Below are positions 49,579 to 59,412 of a stretch of 64,000 nucleotides of DNA, one piece after another. Within the stretch, counting starts at the first letter, position 1; every line of letters begins with the position of its first letter. Both the position numbers and the translations under genes were made by a program. The DNA comes from CAIURC01 sp043777315. Its GTDB lineage: Bacteria; Verrucomicrobiota; Verrucomicrobiia; Chthoniobacterales; Chthoniobacteraceae. Below the pieces are notes generated by a model. The model saw nothing but the letters and a program-made list of their open reading frames with translations, had not been told where the DNA came from and made no database searches. The stretch spans positions 1-64,000 of the forward strand of contig JAYVPW010000039.1 of NCBI GenBank assembly GCA_043777315.1, given 5' to 3'.

Positions 49579-51171
49579 ATGACTAAACTCAAAGTTCTCG
49601 TTGCTGATCCGATCGCCGAACGTGGGATCAAAGAGCTCTCCGCCGGCGGGCTTCTCGATGTCACCGTCAAGACCGGGCTCAAGGAAGATCAACTTCTCGA
49701 AATCATCGGCGAATTCTCGGCGCTCGTCGTGCGCAGCGAGACGAAGGTGAACGCGAAAGTGATCGAGGCGGCGACGAAGCTGAAGGTCGTCGGACGGGCC
49801 GGAGTCGGCGTCGATAACGTCGATGTCGAAGCCGCGACCAAGCGCGGGATCATCGTGATGAACACGCCCGGCGGAAACACGATCTCCACCGCCGAGCACG
49901 CCTTTTCGCTGATGGTCTCGACGGCGCGCAGCATTCCGCAGGCGGACGCCTCGGTGAAGGCCGGCAAATGGGACCGCAAGTCGTTCATCGGCGTCGAACT
50001 TTACGGCAAGACGCTCGCCATTTTGGGCATGGGCCGCATCGGCACCGAGATCGCGAAACGCGCGCTCGCGTTCGGAATGCGCGTGCTCGCCTACGATCCG
50101 TATTTGTCCGCGGGCCGCGCGCGTTCGCTGCAGGTCGAGCTCGTGGAAAAACTCGACGACATTTTGCCGCAAGCGGACTTCATCACGATGCACATGCCGC
50201 TCACGCCCGAGACGACGCACATGCTGAATGTCCCGCGTCTCGCGATCACGAAAAAGGGCGCCCGCATCGTCAACTGCGCGCGCGGCGGACTCATCGACGA
50301 AGCCGCGCTGCTCGCCGCGCTCGAGAGCAAACACATCGCCGCCGCCGCGCTCGATGTCTTCGAAAACGAGCCGCTGCCCGCTGACTCTCCGCTCCGTTCC
50401 GCGCCGAATCTGATCTTTACGCCGCACCTCGGCGCCTCGACCGCGGAGGCGCAGGAAGGCGTCGGGATCGAAGTCGCGCAGCAGATTCGCGCGGCGCTTT
50501 TGGAAGGCGAAATCCGCAACGCGGTCAACATGCCGAGCATCGACGCGAAGACTCTCGCGATCATCGGGCCGCATCTCGATTTGGGCGAAAGGCTCGGTCG
50601 TTTCCTGTCGCAGATTTCGGCGAAACGCTGCGACGGACTGAACATCAATTTCAGCGGAAAAATCAACGAGGTCGATACCACGGCGATCACGCGTTCGATC
50701 TTGAAAGGCTTTCTGCAACAGGCTGGCGGAGGCGATGTGAACGTCGTCAATGCGCCCGCCTTCGCCGAAACGATCGGGCTGAAAATCACGGAATCGCGCG
50801 AGAGCGCGCTCGGCGATTTCGCGGAGTTGATCGAACTCACCGCGGCGGGCGAGAGCGGCTGGGTTTCCGTCGCCGGCACCTTTTTCGGCAGCACGCCGCG
50901 CATCGTGAAAATCAACGGGCGCCATGTCGAAGCGAAGCCCGAGGGCGTGCTCTTCCTGCTCGAAAACAACGACCGGCCCGGCATCGTCGGGCACGTCGGG
51001 ACGATGTTCGGCAAGCACGGGATCAACATCGCCGGCATGTCGCTGAGCCGGAACGAAGTCGGCGGGCAGGCGCTCACGGTGCTCAACCTCGATTCCGTGC
51101 CGAGCGACGCGCTGATTCAGGAATTCCTCGCGGTCAGCGACATCAAATCCGCGCAGGTCGTGCAGCTCTGA
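49579..51171 (+). CDS. serA: D-3-phosphoglycerate dehydrogenase
   Basis: 530 residues; first step of serine synthesis. Catalytic domain: LKVVGRAGVGVDNVDVEAAT, TPGGNTISTAEHAFSLM, NAD-binding AILGMGRIGTEIAKRAL, NCARGGLIDEAALLAAL, and FTPHLGASTAEAQ with catalytic His. A long-form intervening domain and a C-terminal ACT domain follow (LLENNDRPGIVGHVGTMFGK, LSRNEVGGQALTVLNLD), so allosteric serine control is likely. Confidence 0.96.
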   Translation: MTKLKVLVADPIAERGIKELSAGGLLDVTVKTGLKEDQLLEIIGEFSALVVRSETKVNAKVIEAATKLKVVGRAGVGVDNVDVEAATKRGIIVMNTPGGNTISTAEHAFSLMVSTARSIPQADASVKAGKWDRKSFIGVELYGKTLAILGMGRIGTEIAKRALAFGMRVLAYDPYLSAGRARSLQVELVEKLDDILPQADFITMHMPLTPETTHMLNVPRLAITKKGARIVNCARGGLIDEAALLAALESKHIAAAALDVFENEPLPADSPLRSAPNLIFTPHLGASTAEAQEGVGIEVAQQIRAALLEGEIRNAVNMPSIDAKTLAIIGPHLDLGERLGRFLSQISAKRCDGLNINFSGKINEVDTTAITRSILKGFLQQAGGGDVNVVNAPAFAETIGLKITESRESALGDFAELIELTAAGESGWVSVAGTFFGSTPRIVKINGRHVEAKPEGVLFLLENNDRPGIVGHVGTMFGKHGINIAGMSLSRNEVGGQALTVLNLDSVPSDALIQEFLAVSDIKSAQVVQL

Positions 51172-51188
51172 CGCGCGTTCCCACCGCG

Positions 51189-52592
51189 ATGAAGCTCACT
51201 TTTGAAACGCGTCCGGCGAAGTCCGACGTCCTCTCCATCCGCTTTGTCGCGACCGATCGCTGCGGCGAAATCATGCCGCGCGTGCCGGAGCAGGAATTCT
51301 CCGCGCGGCCGAATTCGCTGCTCTATTTGCGCCAGCAGGAGTCGCTCTTCGTGGGCCTCGGCGAGCGGGAAACAATCACCGCGCAGACGCTGCGCTCGGC
51401 GGCTGGGGCGGCGGTGATGTTTCTCAAAAAAATCGGGCGCGTCCGGATCGCGGCGAGCCTCGAGGAGTGGCCGCAATTCGTCGGCGCGATCGTCGAGGGT
51501 TTTATCCTCGCGGACTATCGTTACGAGCAGTTCGCGACGAGGAAAACGCCGGTGCTCGAAAGCGTCCGCGTGCAAGTCCTCGCCGCTGACGTGAAGGCTG
51601 CGAAACGCGACGGAGAAAAGGGCTGCCGGATTGCGACGGCGGCGAATTTTGCCCGCGAAATCGGCAACCAGCCGGGCAATCTTTTGTATCCGCAAACTCT
51701 CGCGGCGCACGCCGTCCGGATGGCAAAAGCGAAGGGACTCGCGGTCAAAGTTTTCAGCGAATCCCAGCTTCGCGCGGGCAAGTTCGGCGGCATCCTCGCC
51801 GTCGGCCAAGGCAGTGTGCGCGGGCCGCGGATGATCGTGCTCCACCATCGCCGCGGGCCGAAATCACAGCCGCCGATCGCGCTCGTCGGCAAGGCGATCA
51901 CGTTCGACAGCGGCGGCATTTCGATCAAACCGGCGGCGAACATGGAGGAGATGATTTTCGATAAATGCGGAGGCATGGCCGTGCTCGGCGCGATGGCCGC
52001 AATCGCCGAACTCGGACTCGAGCGCAACGTCGTCGGGATCGTCGCGAGCGCCGAAAACATGCCGGGCGCGGCCGCGTATCGCCCCGGCGACATCGTCACC
52101 ACGTACGACGGCACACACATCGAAATCGTCAACACCGACGCCGAGGGCCGCGTCGTCCTCGCCGACGCCATCGCGTACGCGCGCAAAGATTGCCGGGCCT
52201 CCGCGATCATTGATCTCGCGACACTCACCGGTGCGTGCGGAGTCGCGCTCGGCGAGGAAGCCGCGGGCTTCTGGAGCTCGGACGAGGCGCTGAAAAATCG
52301 CGTCCTGTCCGCCGCCGAGCGCGCCGGCGAACGGCTCTGGCCGATGCCCTGTTTTCCCGAGCACGAAGACCAGATCAAGAGCGACGTGGCGCGCCTCAAA
52401 AACAGCGGCGGCCGTCTCGGCGGCGCCTGCACCGCGGCGGCGTTTCTGAAACATTTCGCCGGCCCAATCCCGTGGGCGCACCTCGACATCGCATTCACCG
52501 CCCACCGGAATAAAGACCGCGCCGACATGGCCCGCGGCGCGACCGGCTTCGGCGTCCGCACGCTCGTCGATTTGGTGGGAAGCTGGACGTAA
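51189..52592 (+). CDS. pepA: Leucyl aminopeptidase (M17 family)
   Basis: 467 residues. The catalytic domain has the metal ligands and signature: VGKAITFDSGGISIKPAANM, NMEEMIFDKCGGMAVLGAMA, NTDAEGRVVLADAIAYARKD and ATLTGACGVALGEEAAG. It removes N-terminal residues from peptides as a hexamer with two metal ions; some homologues also bind DNA. Starts 17 bases after the serA stop. Confidence 0.94.
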   Translation: MKLTFETRPAKSDVLSIRFVATDRCGEIMPRVPEQEFSARPNSLLYLRQQESLFVGLGERETITAQTLRSAAGAAVMFLKKIGRVRIAASLEEWPQFVGAIVEGFILADYRYEQFATRKTPVLESVRVQVLAADVKAAKRDGEKGCRIATAANFAREIGNQPGNLLYPQTLAAHAVRMAKAKGLAVKVFSESQLRAGKFGGILAVGQGSVRGPRMIVLHHRRGPKSQPPIALVGKAITFDSGGISIKPAANMEEMIFDKCGGMAVLGAMAAIAELGLERNVVGIVASAENMPGAAAYRPGDIVTTYDGTHIEIVNTDAEGRVVLADAIAYARKDCRASAIIDLATLTGACGVALGEEAAGFWSSDEALKNRVLSAAERAGERLWPMPCFPEHEDQIKSDVARLKNSGGRLGGACTAAAFLKHFAGPIPWAHLDIAFTAHRNKDRADMARGATGFGVRTLVDLVGSWT

Positions 52593-52641
52593 TTCACGCC
52601 GCAACGGCCAGCGCCGGAGCGGCTTTCGATCTCCCGTTCGT

Positions 52642-52893
52642 ATGTTCCATCTTCTCGGTATCATCATCGTCGGCCTCATCGTCGGAGCGATCGCGAAGCT
52701 TCTCATGCCAGGCAAAGATCCCGGCGGTTTCATCGTCACCATTCTCCTCGGGATCGCCGGCTCATTCGTCGGCGGGTACCTCGCGCAGATGCTCAATCAT
52801 CAACGAGCCAGCGGACCATCTGGCTGGATCGGATCAATCCTCGGCGCGATGATCCTGCTGCTCATCTACCGGCTTGTAGTGAAGAGGCGGTAG
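52642..52893 (+). CDS. GlsB/YeaQ/YmgE-type stress membrane protein
   Basis: 83 residues with three membrane segments and a glycine-rich core: GLIVGAIAKLLMPGKDPGGF and TILLGIAGSFVGGYLA are typical of the transglycosylase-associated family. Often general-stress regulated; function unclear. Confidence 0.92.
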   Translation: MFHLLGIIIVGLIVGAIAKLLMPGKDPGGFIVTILLGIAGSFVGGYLAQMLNHQRASGPSGWIGSILGAMILLLIYRLVVKRR

Positions 52894-52958
52894 TCGGCGA
52901 CGGAGTCCGTGCGGGACGTGAAATTTCGCGCACACCCAACCACGCTCGCTGGCACGAA

Positions 52959-53165
52959 ATGCACATTGTGTCCGATCCCGAAATCTCTCCCATCAGCAAC
53001 GAAGAAATCGCGCTCTTCGCGTTCCTGATCTACGAGCGCGAAGGCCGTCCCACCGGCCGTGAACATGAGCATTGGCATCAGGCCGAAGCTCAGCTTTGCG
53101 CGATGCGAGCCCACGAGCAGGCGAACGGAAACGGGTCGGCGGCTTCGGGCGATTCGCGACGTTAG
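52959..53165 (+). CDS. DUF2934 protein
   Basis: 68 residues: SNEEIALFAFLIYEREGRPT then GREHEHWHQAEAQL is the DUF2934 core. Such proteins are frequently encoded beside glycogen/trehalose genes, and here it precedes treY. Function unknown. Confidence 0.85.
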   Translation: MHIVSDPEISPISNEEIALFAFLIYEREGRPTGREHEHWHQAEAQLCAMRAHEQANGNGSAASGDSRR

Positions 53166-53257
53166 CTGTGTCGAGGGGCGGATCTTGGTCCGGCTCGCGA
53201 CGAAAATTTGCAGCTTCCACATCGTGGCGGAAGAGCGCCCAGATCCATCCAGCATTC

Positions 53258-56079
53258 GTGAATCAATTACCTTCGATCCCGACCGCGACCTACCGCCTGC
53301 AGTTCAATCAGGGGTTCACGTTCAACGATGCCCGCGCGGTCGCGGGGTATCTTCACGAACTCGGAATCAGCCACGTTTACGCCTCGCCGATTTTCAAGGC
53401 ATCGCCCGGCAGCCCGCATGGCTACGACGTTTGCGATCACAACCAGCTCAATTCCGAGGTCGGGACGCGCGCGGAATTCGAGGCGCTCGCGGACGAGCTG
53501 AGCGCGCTCGGCATGAGCCAGATTCTCGACTTCGTCCCGAACCACATGGGCATCGCCGAATCCACGAACGGCTGGTGGATGGACGTGCTCGAAAACGGCC
53601 CGAGCTCGCCGTATGCGCGCTACTTCGACATCGACTGGACCCCGGCAAAACAGGAACTCGCGGGCAAAGTGTTGCTGCCCATCCTCGGCGACCAATACGG
53701 ACGCGTACTCGAAAGCGGCGACCTCCGGCTTTCCTTCGAAAAAGGCGCGTTTTCCTCGATTACTACACCCGCCGCCTGCCGATCGCCCCGCGGACCGCGC
53801 GACCGCTTCTGCAGCAGGCAGTCGAGAAAGTCACCGAGGCTGGAGGAGAACCGCCGGGTGAGTTGCAGAGCATCATTGTCGCGCTCGATCACCTCCCCGA
53901 CCGGTCCGAAACCTCGCCCGAAAAAATCGCTGAACGGGCGCGGGAAAAAGAGATCATCAAGCAACGGCTGGCACGCCTCTGCAGTGAAAATTCCGGCGTG
54001 CAAACAGCGATCGACGCGGTGGTCGCCGAGATTCAGGAAGGCGGTTCCACCCGGAGCTTTGACGCACTCGACGAACTGATCACCAATCAGCCGTATCGGC
54101 TCGCGTATTGGCGGGTCGCGGCTGAGGAAATCAACTACCGCCGCTTTTTCGACATCAACAATCTCGCGGCACTGCGGATGGAGTTGCCCGATGTTTTTGA
54201 CGCCGTGCATCGTCTCGTTTTCGAGCTCCTCGGCACGGGCGCGGCGACCGGTCTGCGGATCGATCACATCGACGGGCTGTGGGATCCGCGCGCCTACGTG
54301 ACCCAGCTCCAGCAGCGCGCGTCGGAGCTTTGGCGGAGTCAGGGCGAGCCCGCTCCGCTCTACCTGCTCGTCGAAAAAATTCTCGAGCAGAACGAGCATC
54401 TGCGCGCCGATTGGCCGGTGCATGGGACGACCGGATACGAGTTCGGAAACCAAGTCACCGCCGTCCTCGTGGACCGCGCAGCCGAGTCGGATTTCTCGGC
54501 GATCTACGCGGAATTCACCGGGCTCCACCTGTCTTATGCGGAGATCGTTTATCGCAGCAAATTGATCACGATGCGCCTCTCGATGGCGAGCGAGGTGAAC
54601 GTGCTCGGCCACATGCTCAACGGCCTCTCGAAAACCAATCGCTGGTACCGCGACTTCACCGCCAATGCTCTCACCACGGCCATTCGCGAGGTGATCGCGT
54701 GTTTTCCGGCCTACCGCTCCTACATCTCGCCGGCGGGCGAAATGAGCGACGCAGACACGCGCATGATCCTCCGCGCCATCGCCGGTGCCCGGCGGAGAAA
54801 CCCCGCGCTCGAACGGACCGTTTTCGAGTTTCTCCGCGACGTGCTGCTCCCGCCTGCGGACCGCCCGCATCCGGTCGATGAATCTGCGCGCCGGGAGTTC
54901 GTGATGAAGTTCCAGCAATGCACCGGACCGATCACCGCGAAGGGCGTCGAGGACACCGCGTTCTACGTTTACAACCGGCTGATCGCGCTGAACGAAGTCG
55001 GCGGCGATCCCGGAACTTTCGGCGCGGAGGTCGAAACATTTCATCAGCGAAACGCCTCGCGGAGAGCGGAATTTCCCCACTCGATGCTCGCCACTTCGAC
55101 GCACGACACGAAGCGCAGCGAAGACGTGCGTGCGCGCCTCGCCGCACTTTCGGAGATGCCGGCGGAATGGGCGCGCGCCCTGCGCCGCTGGAGCAGCGCG
55201 AACCGCAAACACCGGCGCGAAATCGACGGCGAAAATGCGCCCGACGCGAATGAGGAATACCTGCTTTACCAGACGCTCCTCGGCACCTGGCCACTCGCGC
55301 CGATGTCCGCGGAAGAGCATGGGAACTACGTTCGCCGCATTCAGGACTACATGCTGAAGGCGCTGCACGAGGCGAAGGTGAACAGCAGTTGGATCGAGCC
55401 AAACGCGGCGTGGGATGCGGCGGTCGGGGAGTTTGTCGCGAAGATTCTCGCGCCGGAAAAGAGCAACCGTTTCCCCGCCGCTTTTGCCCCGATGGCCGCG
55501 CGCGTGGCGGAACTCGGCGCGATCAATTCGCTCGCGCAACTCGTGCTGAAAATGACGGTGCCCGGCGTGCCTGATATTTATCAGGGGCAGGAGCTGTGGG
55601 ATTTCAGCCTCGTCGATCCCGACAACCGGCGGCCGGTCGATTACCCGCACCGGCAGGCGCAGCTCGCGGCCTTGCGGGAGACGCCTTCCCCGGCGGAGCT
55701 GCTCGAGCATTGGCAGGACGGACGGATCAAACTTTTCGTCACCCAAAAGCTGCTGCGATTTCGCCGCGAAAACGCCGCGCTTTTCGCCGACGGCGACTAC
55801 ACGCCCGTGAGCGCCGAGGGGGAATTCGCAAGCTGCTGCATCGCCTATTTTCGCCAGCGCGAAGACTCGCGCATTCTCGTCATCGTGCCGCACCTGAGCT
55901 CGCGCGTCGGCACTCCGCCGGTCGGCGAAGTGTGGGGCGACACGCGGCTCGCCGCCGGGTCGGGCCGCACTTGGCGCGAACTCTTCACGGACCGGGAAAT
56001 CAATGCCAGCGAGCCTTTGCGCCTGGCCGACGCACTGCGCGAATTTCCCGTCGCCGTATTTGTCAGCCGGAACGCCTGA
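53258..56079 (+). pseudogene. treY: Maltooligosyl trehalose synthase with apparent -1 frameshift
   Basis: About 940 residues when joined. The first frame (from GTG 53258, VNQLPSIPTATYRLQFNQGF) carries GHELGISHVYAS-type barrel start, SPHGYDVCDHNQLNSEVG and DFVPNHMGIAESTNGWW, and runs to about 53750. There the frame moves by one base at a TTTT tract (53750-53753): FEKGAF continues as FLDYYTRRLPIAPRTARP in the other frame. The second part has LRIDHIDGLWDPRAYV, LLVEKILEQNEHLRADW, GTTGYEF, STHDTKRSEDVRARLAAL and PGVPDIYQGQELWDFSLVDP. The enzyme turns maltodextrin ends into trehalose units. A sequence error, a recent mutation or frameshifting all fit; treZ is not in the window. Confidence 0.85.
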
Positions 56080-56081
56080 CT

Positions 56082-57485
56082 TCAGCGGCGGGCATTTCGA
56101 TACAGTTCCGCCAGCCCGCGGCGGCTTATTTTGCCGCGCTCGTTCGTCGGGATTTCGTCGAGCATCCAGATGTCTTTCGGGCTCTGCCACGAGCTCAACT
56201 CCGCGCTGCAAAAGCGCAGCAAGGCGGCGGCATCCGTGCCCGGCGCGGCGACCACGCAGGCGACCGGCTCTTCGCCCCGGAGCGCAGATGGCACGCCGAA
56301 AACCACCACTTGTTTCACGCCGGGGCAGCTCCCGAGCCGATGCTCGATCTCCCCCGGATTCAGCTTTCGCCCGGCGACATTGATCACGTCAGAAGCGCGC
56401 CCGACGATGCACATCCCGCGCTCTGTCCAGCGGACCAGATCGCTCGGCACGAACCGCCCAGCTCCCACCGGTTCGTCGGCAGCGACGGGGAAATATCCAT
56501 CGCCCACCGCCTCGCTGCGGACCTCGATGGGTCCATCGTCCCCCGATTCTGGAGGAATCACTTCCACTCCACGCATGGGTATTCCGACGAACCCCTCCTC
56601 CCCGCCTCTGCCCGCCGAATCGTAACCGATCCCGCCGCATTCCGACGCGCCGTAGAATGTGTGGAGATCGAGTCCAAACTTTTCACGGAAACGCGCGGAG
56701 ATGCTGTGAGATAAAGGCGCGCCAGCCGAAATGCAGAGCCGCAACCTCGGAAGCGCGGGTCTGTTTTCAAGCTCGGCCAGTTTTTGAAAAAAGACCGGCA
56801 TCCCCGGAAAAACCGTCGCCCCGCTCGCTGCGAGATCGTGCAAAATCGCGCGTGGCATCCGGTCTTCGCTCGCGACCAACGGCACGCCAAACGCGAGGAG
56901 TGGCGTAAGCAGATTGCTGAAGCCGTACGAGTGGGAGAACGGGATCACACCGAAATTGAGGTCGCGGTCCGTGATGCCCATCGTGGCGCAAATATTCTCC
57001 GCATCCGCGAGCAGTTGACGCGCGCGAAATCGAATGGCGCGAGGCGCGGAGGTGGTCCCAGAAGTCAGCTTGAGAAAGTCGGGGACAGGCTCCGACCATT
57101 GCGGCGCTTGGCGTGTGGATTGCGGCTCGACCCGGAGCTGATCGCTCTCGACCGTCACGACCGCTGCGACGCCGCACGTCGCGAGCGCGATTTGAAGTTC
57201 GGCCGCTTCCATGTGCCGGCCGAGCGGCAGCGGAATCTGCTCCCGCCGGAAGAGCGAAAGCAGGACGGCGGGCCAACTCGGGCTGTTTCCGATTTGCACA
57301 CCGACCACGGCCCCGCGAGGCAAGCCAGCGAGCGCATCGGCGAAGTCACGCGCCTCGCTCTCGATCTCGCGAAAGGTGCACGCGACCGCACCGTTCGGGT
57401 GAAAAATGGCCGGCTTATCTCCGAGTCTCGCGAGCGTCGCGCTCCAGGCCACGAGGAGCGCATTTTTCGACGAGGAATCGGTCAC
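56082..57485 (-). CDS. AMP-dependent acyl/aryl ligase (adenylation domain protein)
   Basis: 467 residues, a single ANL adenylation unit. The P-loop-like A3 motif is FLKLTSGTTSAPRAIRF, A5 is FYGASECGGIGYD, A7/A8 are YFPVAADE and RASDVINVAGRKLNPGEIEH RLGS, and A10 is TNERGKISRRGLAEL with the catalytic Lys. It activates a carboxylic acid with ATP; substrate unknown. A GTG at 57485 is the best start; further upstream the frame overlaps rpmE. Convergent with treY. Confidence 0.85.
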   Translation of the reverse strand: MTDSSSKNALLVAWSATLARLGDKPAIFHPNGAVACTFREIESEARDFADALAGLPRGAVVGVQIGNSPSWPAVLLSLFRREQIPLPLGRHMEAAELQIALATCGVAAVVTVESDQLRVEPQSTRQAPQWSEPVPDFLKLTSGTTSAPRAIRFRARQLLADAENICATMGITDRDLNFGVIPFSHSYGFSNLLTPLLAFGVPLVASEDRMPRAILHDLAASGATVFPGMPVFFQKLAELENRPALPRLRLCISAGAPLSHSISARFREKFGLDLHTFYGASECGGIGYDSAGRGGEEGFVGIPMRGVEVIPPESGDDGPIEVRSEAVGDGYFPVAADEPVGAGRFVPSDLVRWTERGMCIVGRASDVINVAGRKLNPGEIEHRLGSCPGVKQVVVFGVPSALRGEEPVACVVAAPGTDAAALLRFCSAELSSWQSPKDIWMLDEIPTNERGKISRRGLAELYRNARR

Positions 57486-57554
57486 GAAAAGGAGAACGTC
57501 TTTTAAGTTGCAGCCCCCGTCGGGCCCGGTAGTCTCTACCTCCCTTTTCCAGCC

Positions 57555-57776
57555 ATGAAAGCAGAAATCCATCCCAAATACGAAACGACGACCATCGCCT
57601 GCGCCTGCGGCACCACCTACCACACGCGCTCCACTCGCCGCGATTTGAAGATCGGTATCTGCGCGGCCTGCCATCCGTTTTTCACCGGTGAGCAGAAGTT
57701 CATCGATACCGCAGGACGCATCGAGAAATTCTCGCGCCGCTACTCCGGCATGCCGACTCGCGCGAAGAAGGCTTAG
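57555..57776 (+). CDS. rpmE: 50S ribosomal protein L31
   Basis: 73 residues of the zinc-binding (C+) type: MKAEIHPKYETTTIACACGT and DLKIGICAACHPFFTGEQKF carry four cysteines, then RIEKFSRRYSG. Full length. A terminator follows directly. Confidence 0.96.
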   Translation: MKAEIHPKYETTTIACACGTTYHTRSTRRDLKIGICAACHPFFTGEQKFIDTAGRIEKFSRRYSGMPTRAKKA

Positions 57777-57798
57777 TTTCAACCCGCATCATTTCAAG

Positions 57799-57836
57799 AC
57801 GGTGAAGGCGCTTCGCGTGCCTTCACCGTTTTCTTT
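57799..57836 (+). terminator. Intrinsic terminator between rpmE and prfA
   Basis: ACGGTGAAGGC pairs with GCCTTCACCGT over 11 bp with a 9-base loop, followed by TTTCTTTT. It overlaps the immediate upstream region of prfA (start 57843), so prfA transcription may depend on readthrough or a downstream promoter. Confidence 0.9.
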
Positions 57837-57842
57837 TGCGCC

Positions 57843-58931
57843 ATGGATTTCGCGCCCCTCATCGCCAAAAAAGCCGACCGTTTCCGCGAACTCGAAGCCG
57901 AGATCGGATCGGGCAATCTTTACGACGATCCGCGCCGGGCGAAGGAGCTCCTGCGCGAACACACGCGGACGAAAGAGCTGATCGCAAGCTGGGACGAGCT
58001 GCAAAAAGCGCGGCGCGAACTCGGGGAAAATCAGGGGCTGGCGTCGAGCGAAGACAAGGATTTCGCGGAGATGGCGCGCGCGGAAATTCCTGAACTGGAG
58101 AAGCGGATTACCGAGTTGGAACTCGCGGTGCAGCTCGCGCTTTTGCCGCCCGATCCCAATGAGGACCGCGACGCAATCGTCGAGCTTCGTGCCGGCACTG
58201 GCGGTGATGAGGCGGCGATTTTTGCCGGCGATCTTTACCGGATGTATTCGCGTTTTGCGGAAGCGAATGGGCTGAAGATCGAGCCGATGGAATCGAGCGT
58301 TTCGGACCTCGGCGGATTTCGCGAAATGATCTTCCGAGTGACCGGGCAATCGGTCTTCCGGAAGCTCCGGTACGAGAGCGGCGTGCATCGCGTCCAGCGC
58401 GTTCCGGCCACCGAGGCGCAGGGGCGCATCCACACTTCCACCGCGACCGTGGCCGTGCTGCCGGAAGCGGAAGAGGTCGATTTTGAACTCAAAGCCGACG
58501 ACCTCCGCATCGATGTCTGCCGCTCCGGCGGGCCCGGCGGGCAGGGCGTGAACACGACCGATTCCGCGGTGCAGGTTTTGCACATCCCGACCGGCACGAT
58601 CGTTCGCTGCCAGGACGGGCGGAGCCAGATCAAGAACAAGGAAAAGGCGCTGCAGATTCTCCGTTCGCGGCTGCTCCAGCGGAAGCAGGACGAGGAGGCC
58701 GAGAAATATGCGGCGCATCGGAAGAGCCAGATCGGCTCCGGCGGGCGGAGTGAAAAAGGGCGCACCTACAATTACCCGCAAAACCGCGTCACCGATCACC
58801 GGATCAACCTCACGCTCTACAACCTCGACTCGTTCATGGAAGGCAACATCGGCGCGATGATCGAGGCGCTGCAAACGCAGGACATGGAGGAGCGCCTCGC
58901 CGAGGCGAGCCTGAGCGGGTCGGCTCATTGA
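57843..58931 (+). CDS. prfA: Peptide chain release factor 1
   Basis: 362 residues. The GGQ motif is in GGPGGQGVNTTDSAVQ, the codon-recognition PAT (PxT) in VHRVQRVPATEAQGRIHTS. Reads UAA and UAG; its presence is relevant to the UAG inside the DUF4331 frame. Upstream of an addiction module and prmC, its modifying methyltransferase. Confidence 0.97.
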   Translation: MDFAPLIAKKADRFRELEAEIGSGNLYDDPRRAKELLREHTRTKELIASWDELQKARRELGENQGLASSEDKDFAEMARAEIPELEKRITELELAVQLALLPPDPNEDRDAIVELRAGTGGDEAAIFAGDLYRMYSRFAEANGLKIEPMESSVSDLGGFREMIFRVTGQSVFRKLRYESGVHRVQRVPATEAQGRIHTSTATVAVLPEAEEVDFELKADDLRIDVCRSGGPGGQGVNTTDSAVQVLHIPTGTIVRCQDGRSQIKNKEKALQILRSRLLQRKQDEEAEKYAAHRKSQIGSGGRSEKGRTYNYPQNRVTDHRINLTLYNLDSFMEGNIGAMIEALQTQDMEERLAEASLSGSAH

Positions 58932-58961
58932 CATGCCCGCGCGGCGCGAACATTTTGCCGC

Positions 58962-59180
58962 ATGAGCAAGGTCGAAGAGATCATCGCGGCAATCGAAGGA
59001 TTGAGCTGGGAAGAGCGGTGCGAGCTGAACGCCGCGCTACAGAACTGGCCTAACGATGAGTGGGACCGACAAATGGCCGCCGAAGGGAAGCTCGATCGCG
59101 TGATGGAGGAATCGGCGGCGGAATATCGCGCGGGGAAATCCGCCACTTGGCCCGGTGCTGAAGTCCCGCGCGTCTCGTAG
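58962..59180 (+). CDS. Addiction-module antitoxin (putative, small acidic helical)
   Basis: 72 residues: MSKVEEIIAAIEGLSWEERC ELNAALQNWPNDEWDRQMAA then EGKLDRVMEESAAEYRAGK matches the addiction-module component family. It overlaps the downstream toxin gene by 26 bases. Placed between prfA and prmC. Confidence 0.78.
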   Translation: MSKVEEIIAAIEGLSWEERCELNAALQNWPNDEWDRQMAAEGKLDRVMEESAAEYRAGKSATWPGAEVPRVS

Positions 59181-59412
59181 TTTTTGGGAATGCTACCGCG
59201 AGTTGCCGGAATCCGTGCAGCGTCTCGCGGATCGGTACTATGAAGCTTGGTCCCGCGACCCCCGCCAGCCTTCTGTGAGATTCAAACCGTTCAAACCGGG
59301 GCAATGGTCCGCGCGGATCGGTGATCACTATCGCGCTGTCGGCAAGTTCGTGGAGGGCAACACGTTTCTGTGGACGTGGATTGGCACACACGAGGACTAC
59401 AACCGGCTATGA
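59155..59412 (+). CDS. RelE-like toxin (putative)
   Basis: 85 residues from a GTG start: FWECYRELPESVQRLADRYY, then PSVRFKPFKPGQWSARIGDH YRAVGKFVEGNTFLWTWIGTH, a RelE/ParE-type basic core and C-terminal strand. Its stop overlaps the prmC start by ATGA (59409-59412), so the module is translationally locked into the operon. Confidence 0.8.
   Translation: MLKSRASRSFWECYRELPESVQRLADRYYEAWSRDPRQPSVRFKPFKPGQWSARIGDHYRAVGKFVEGNTFLWTWIGTHEDYNRL

Noticed and set aside
53620..56211. 863-codon minus-strand frame antisense to treY
   Set aside because: Arg/Glu/His-rich shadow; treY catalytic blocks lie on the plus strand.
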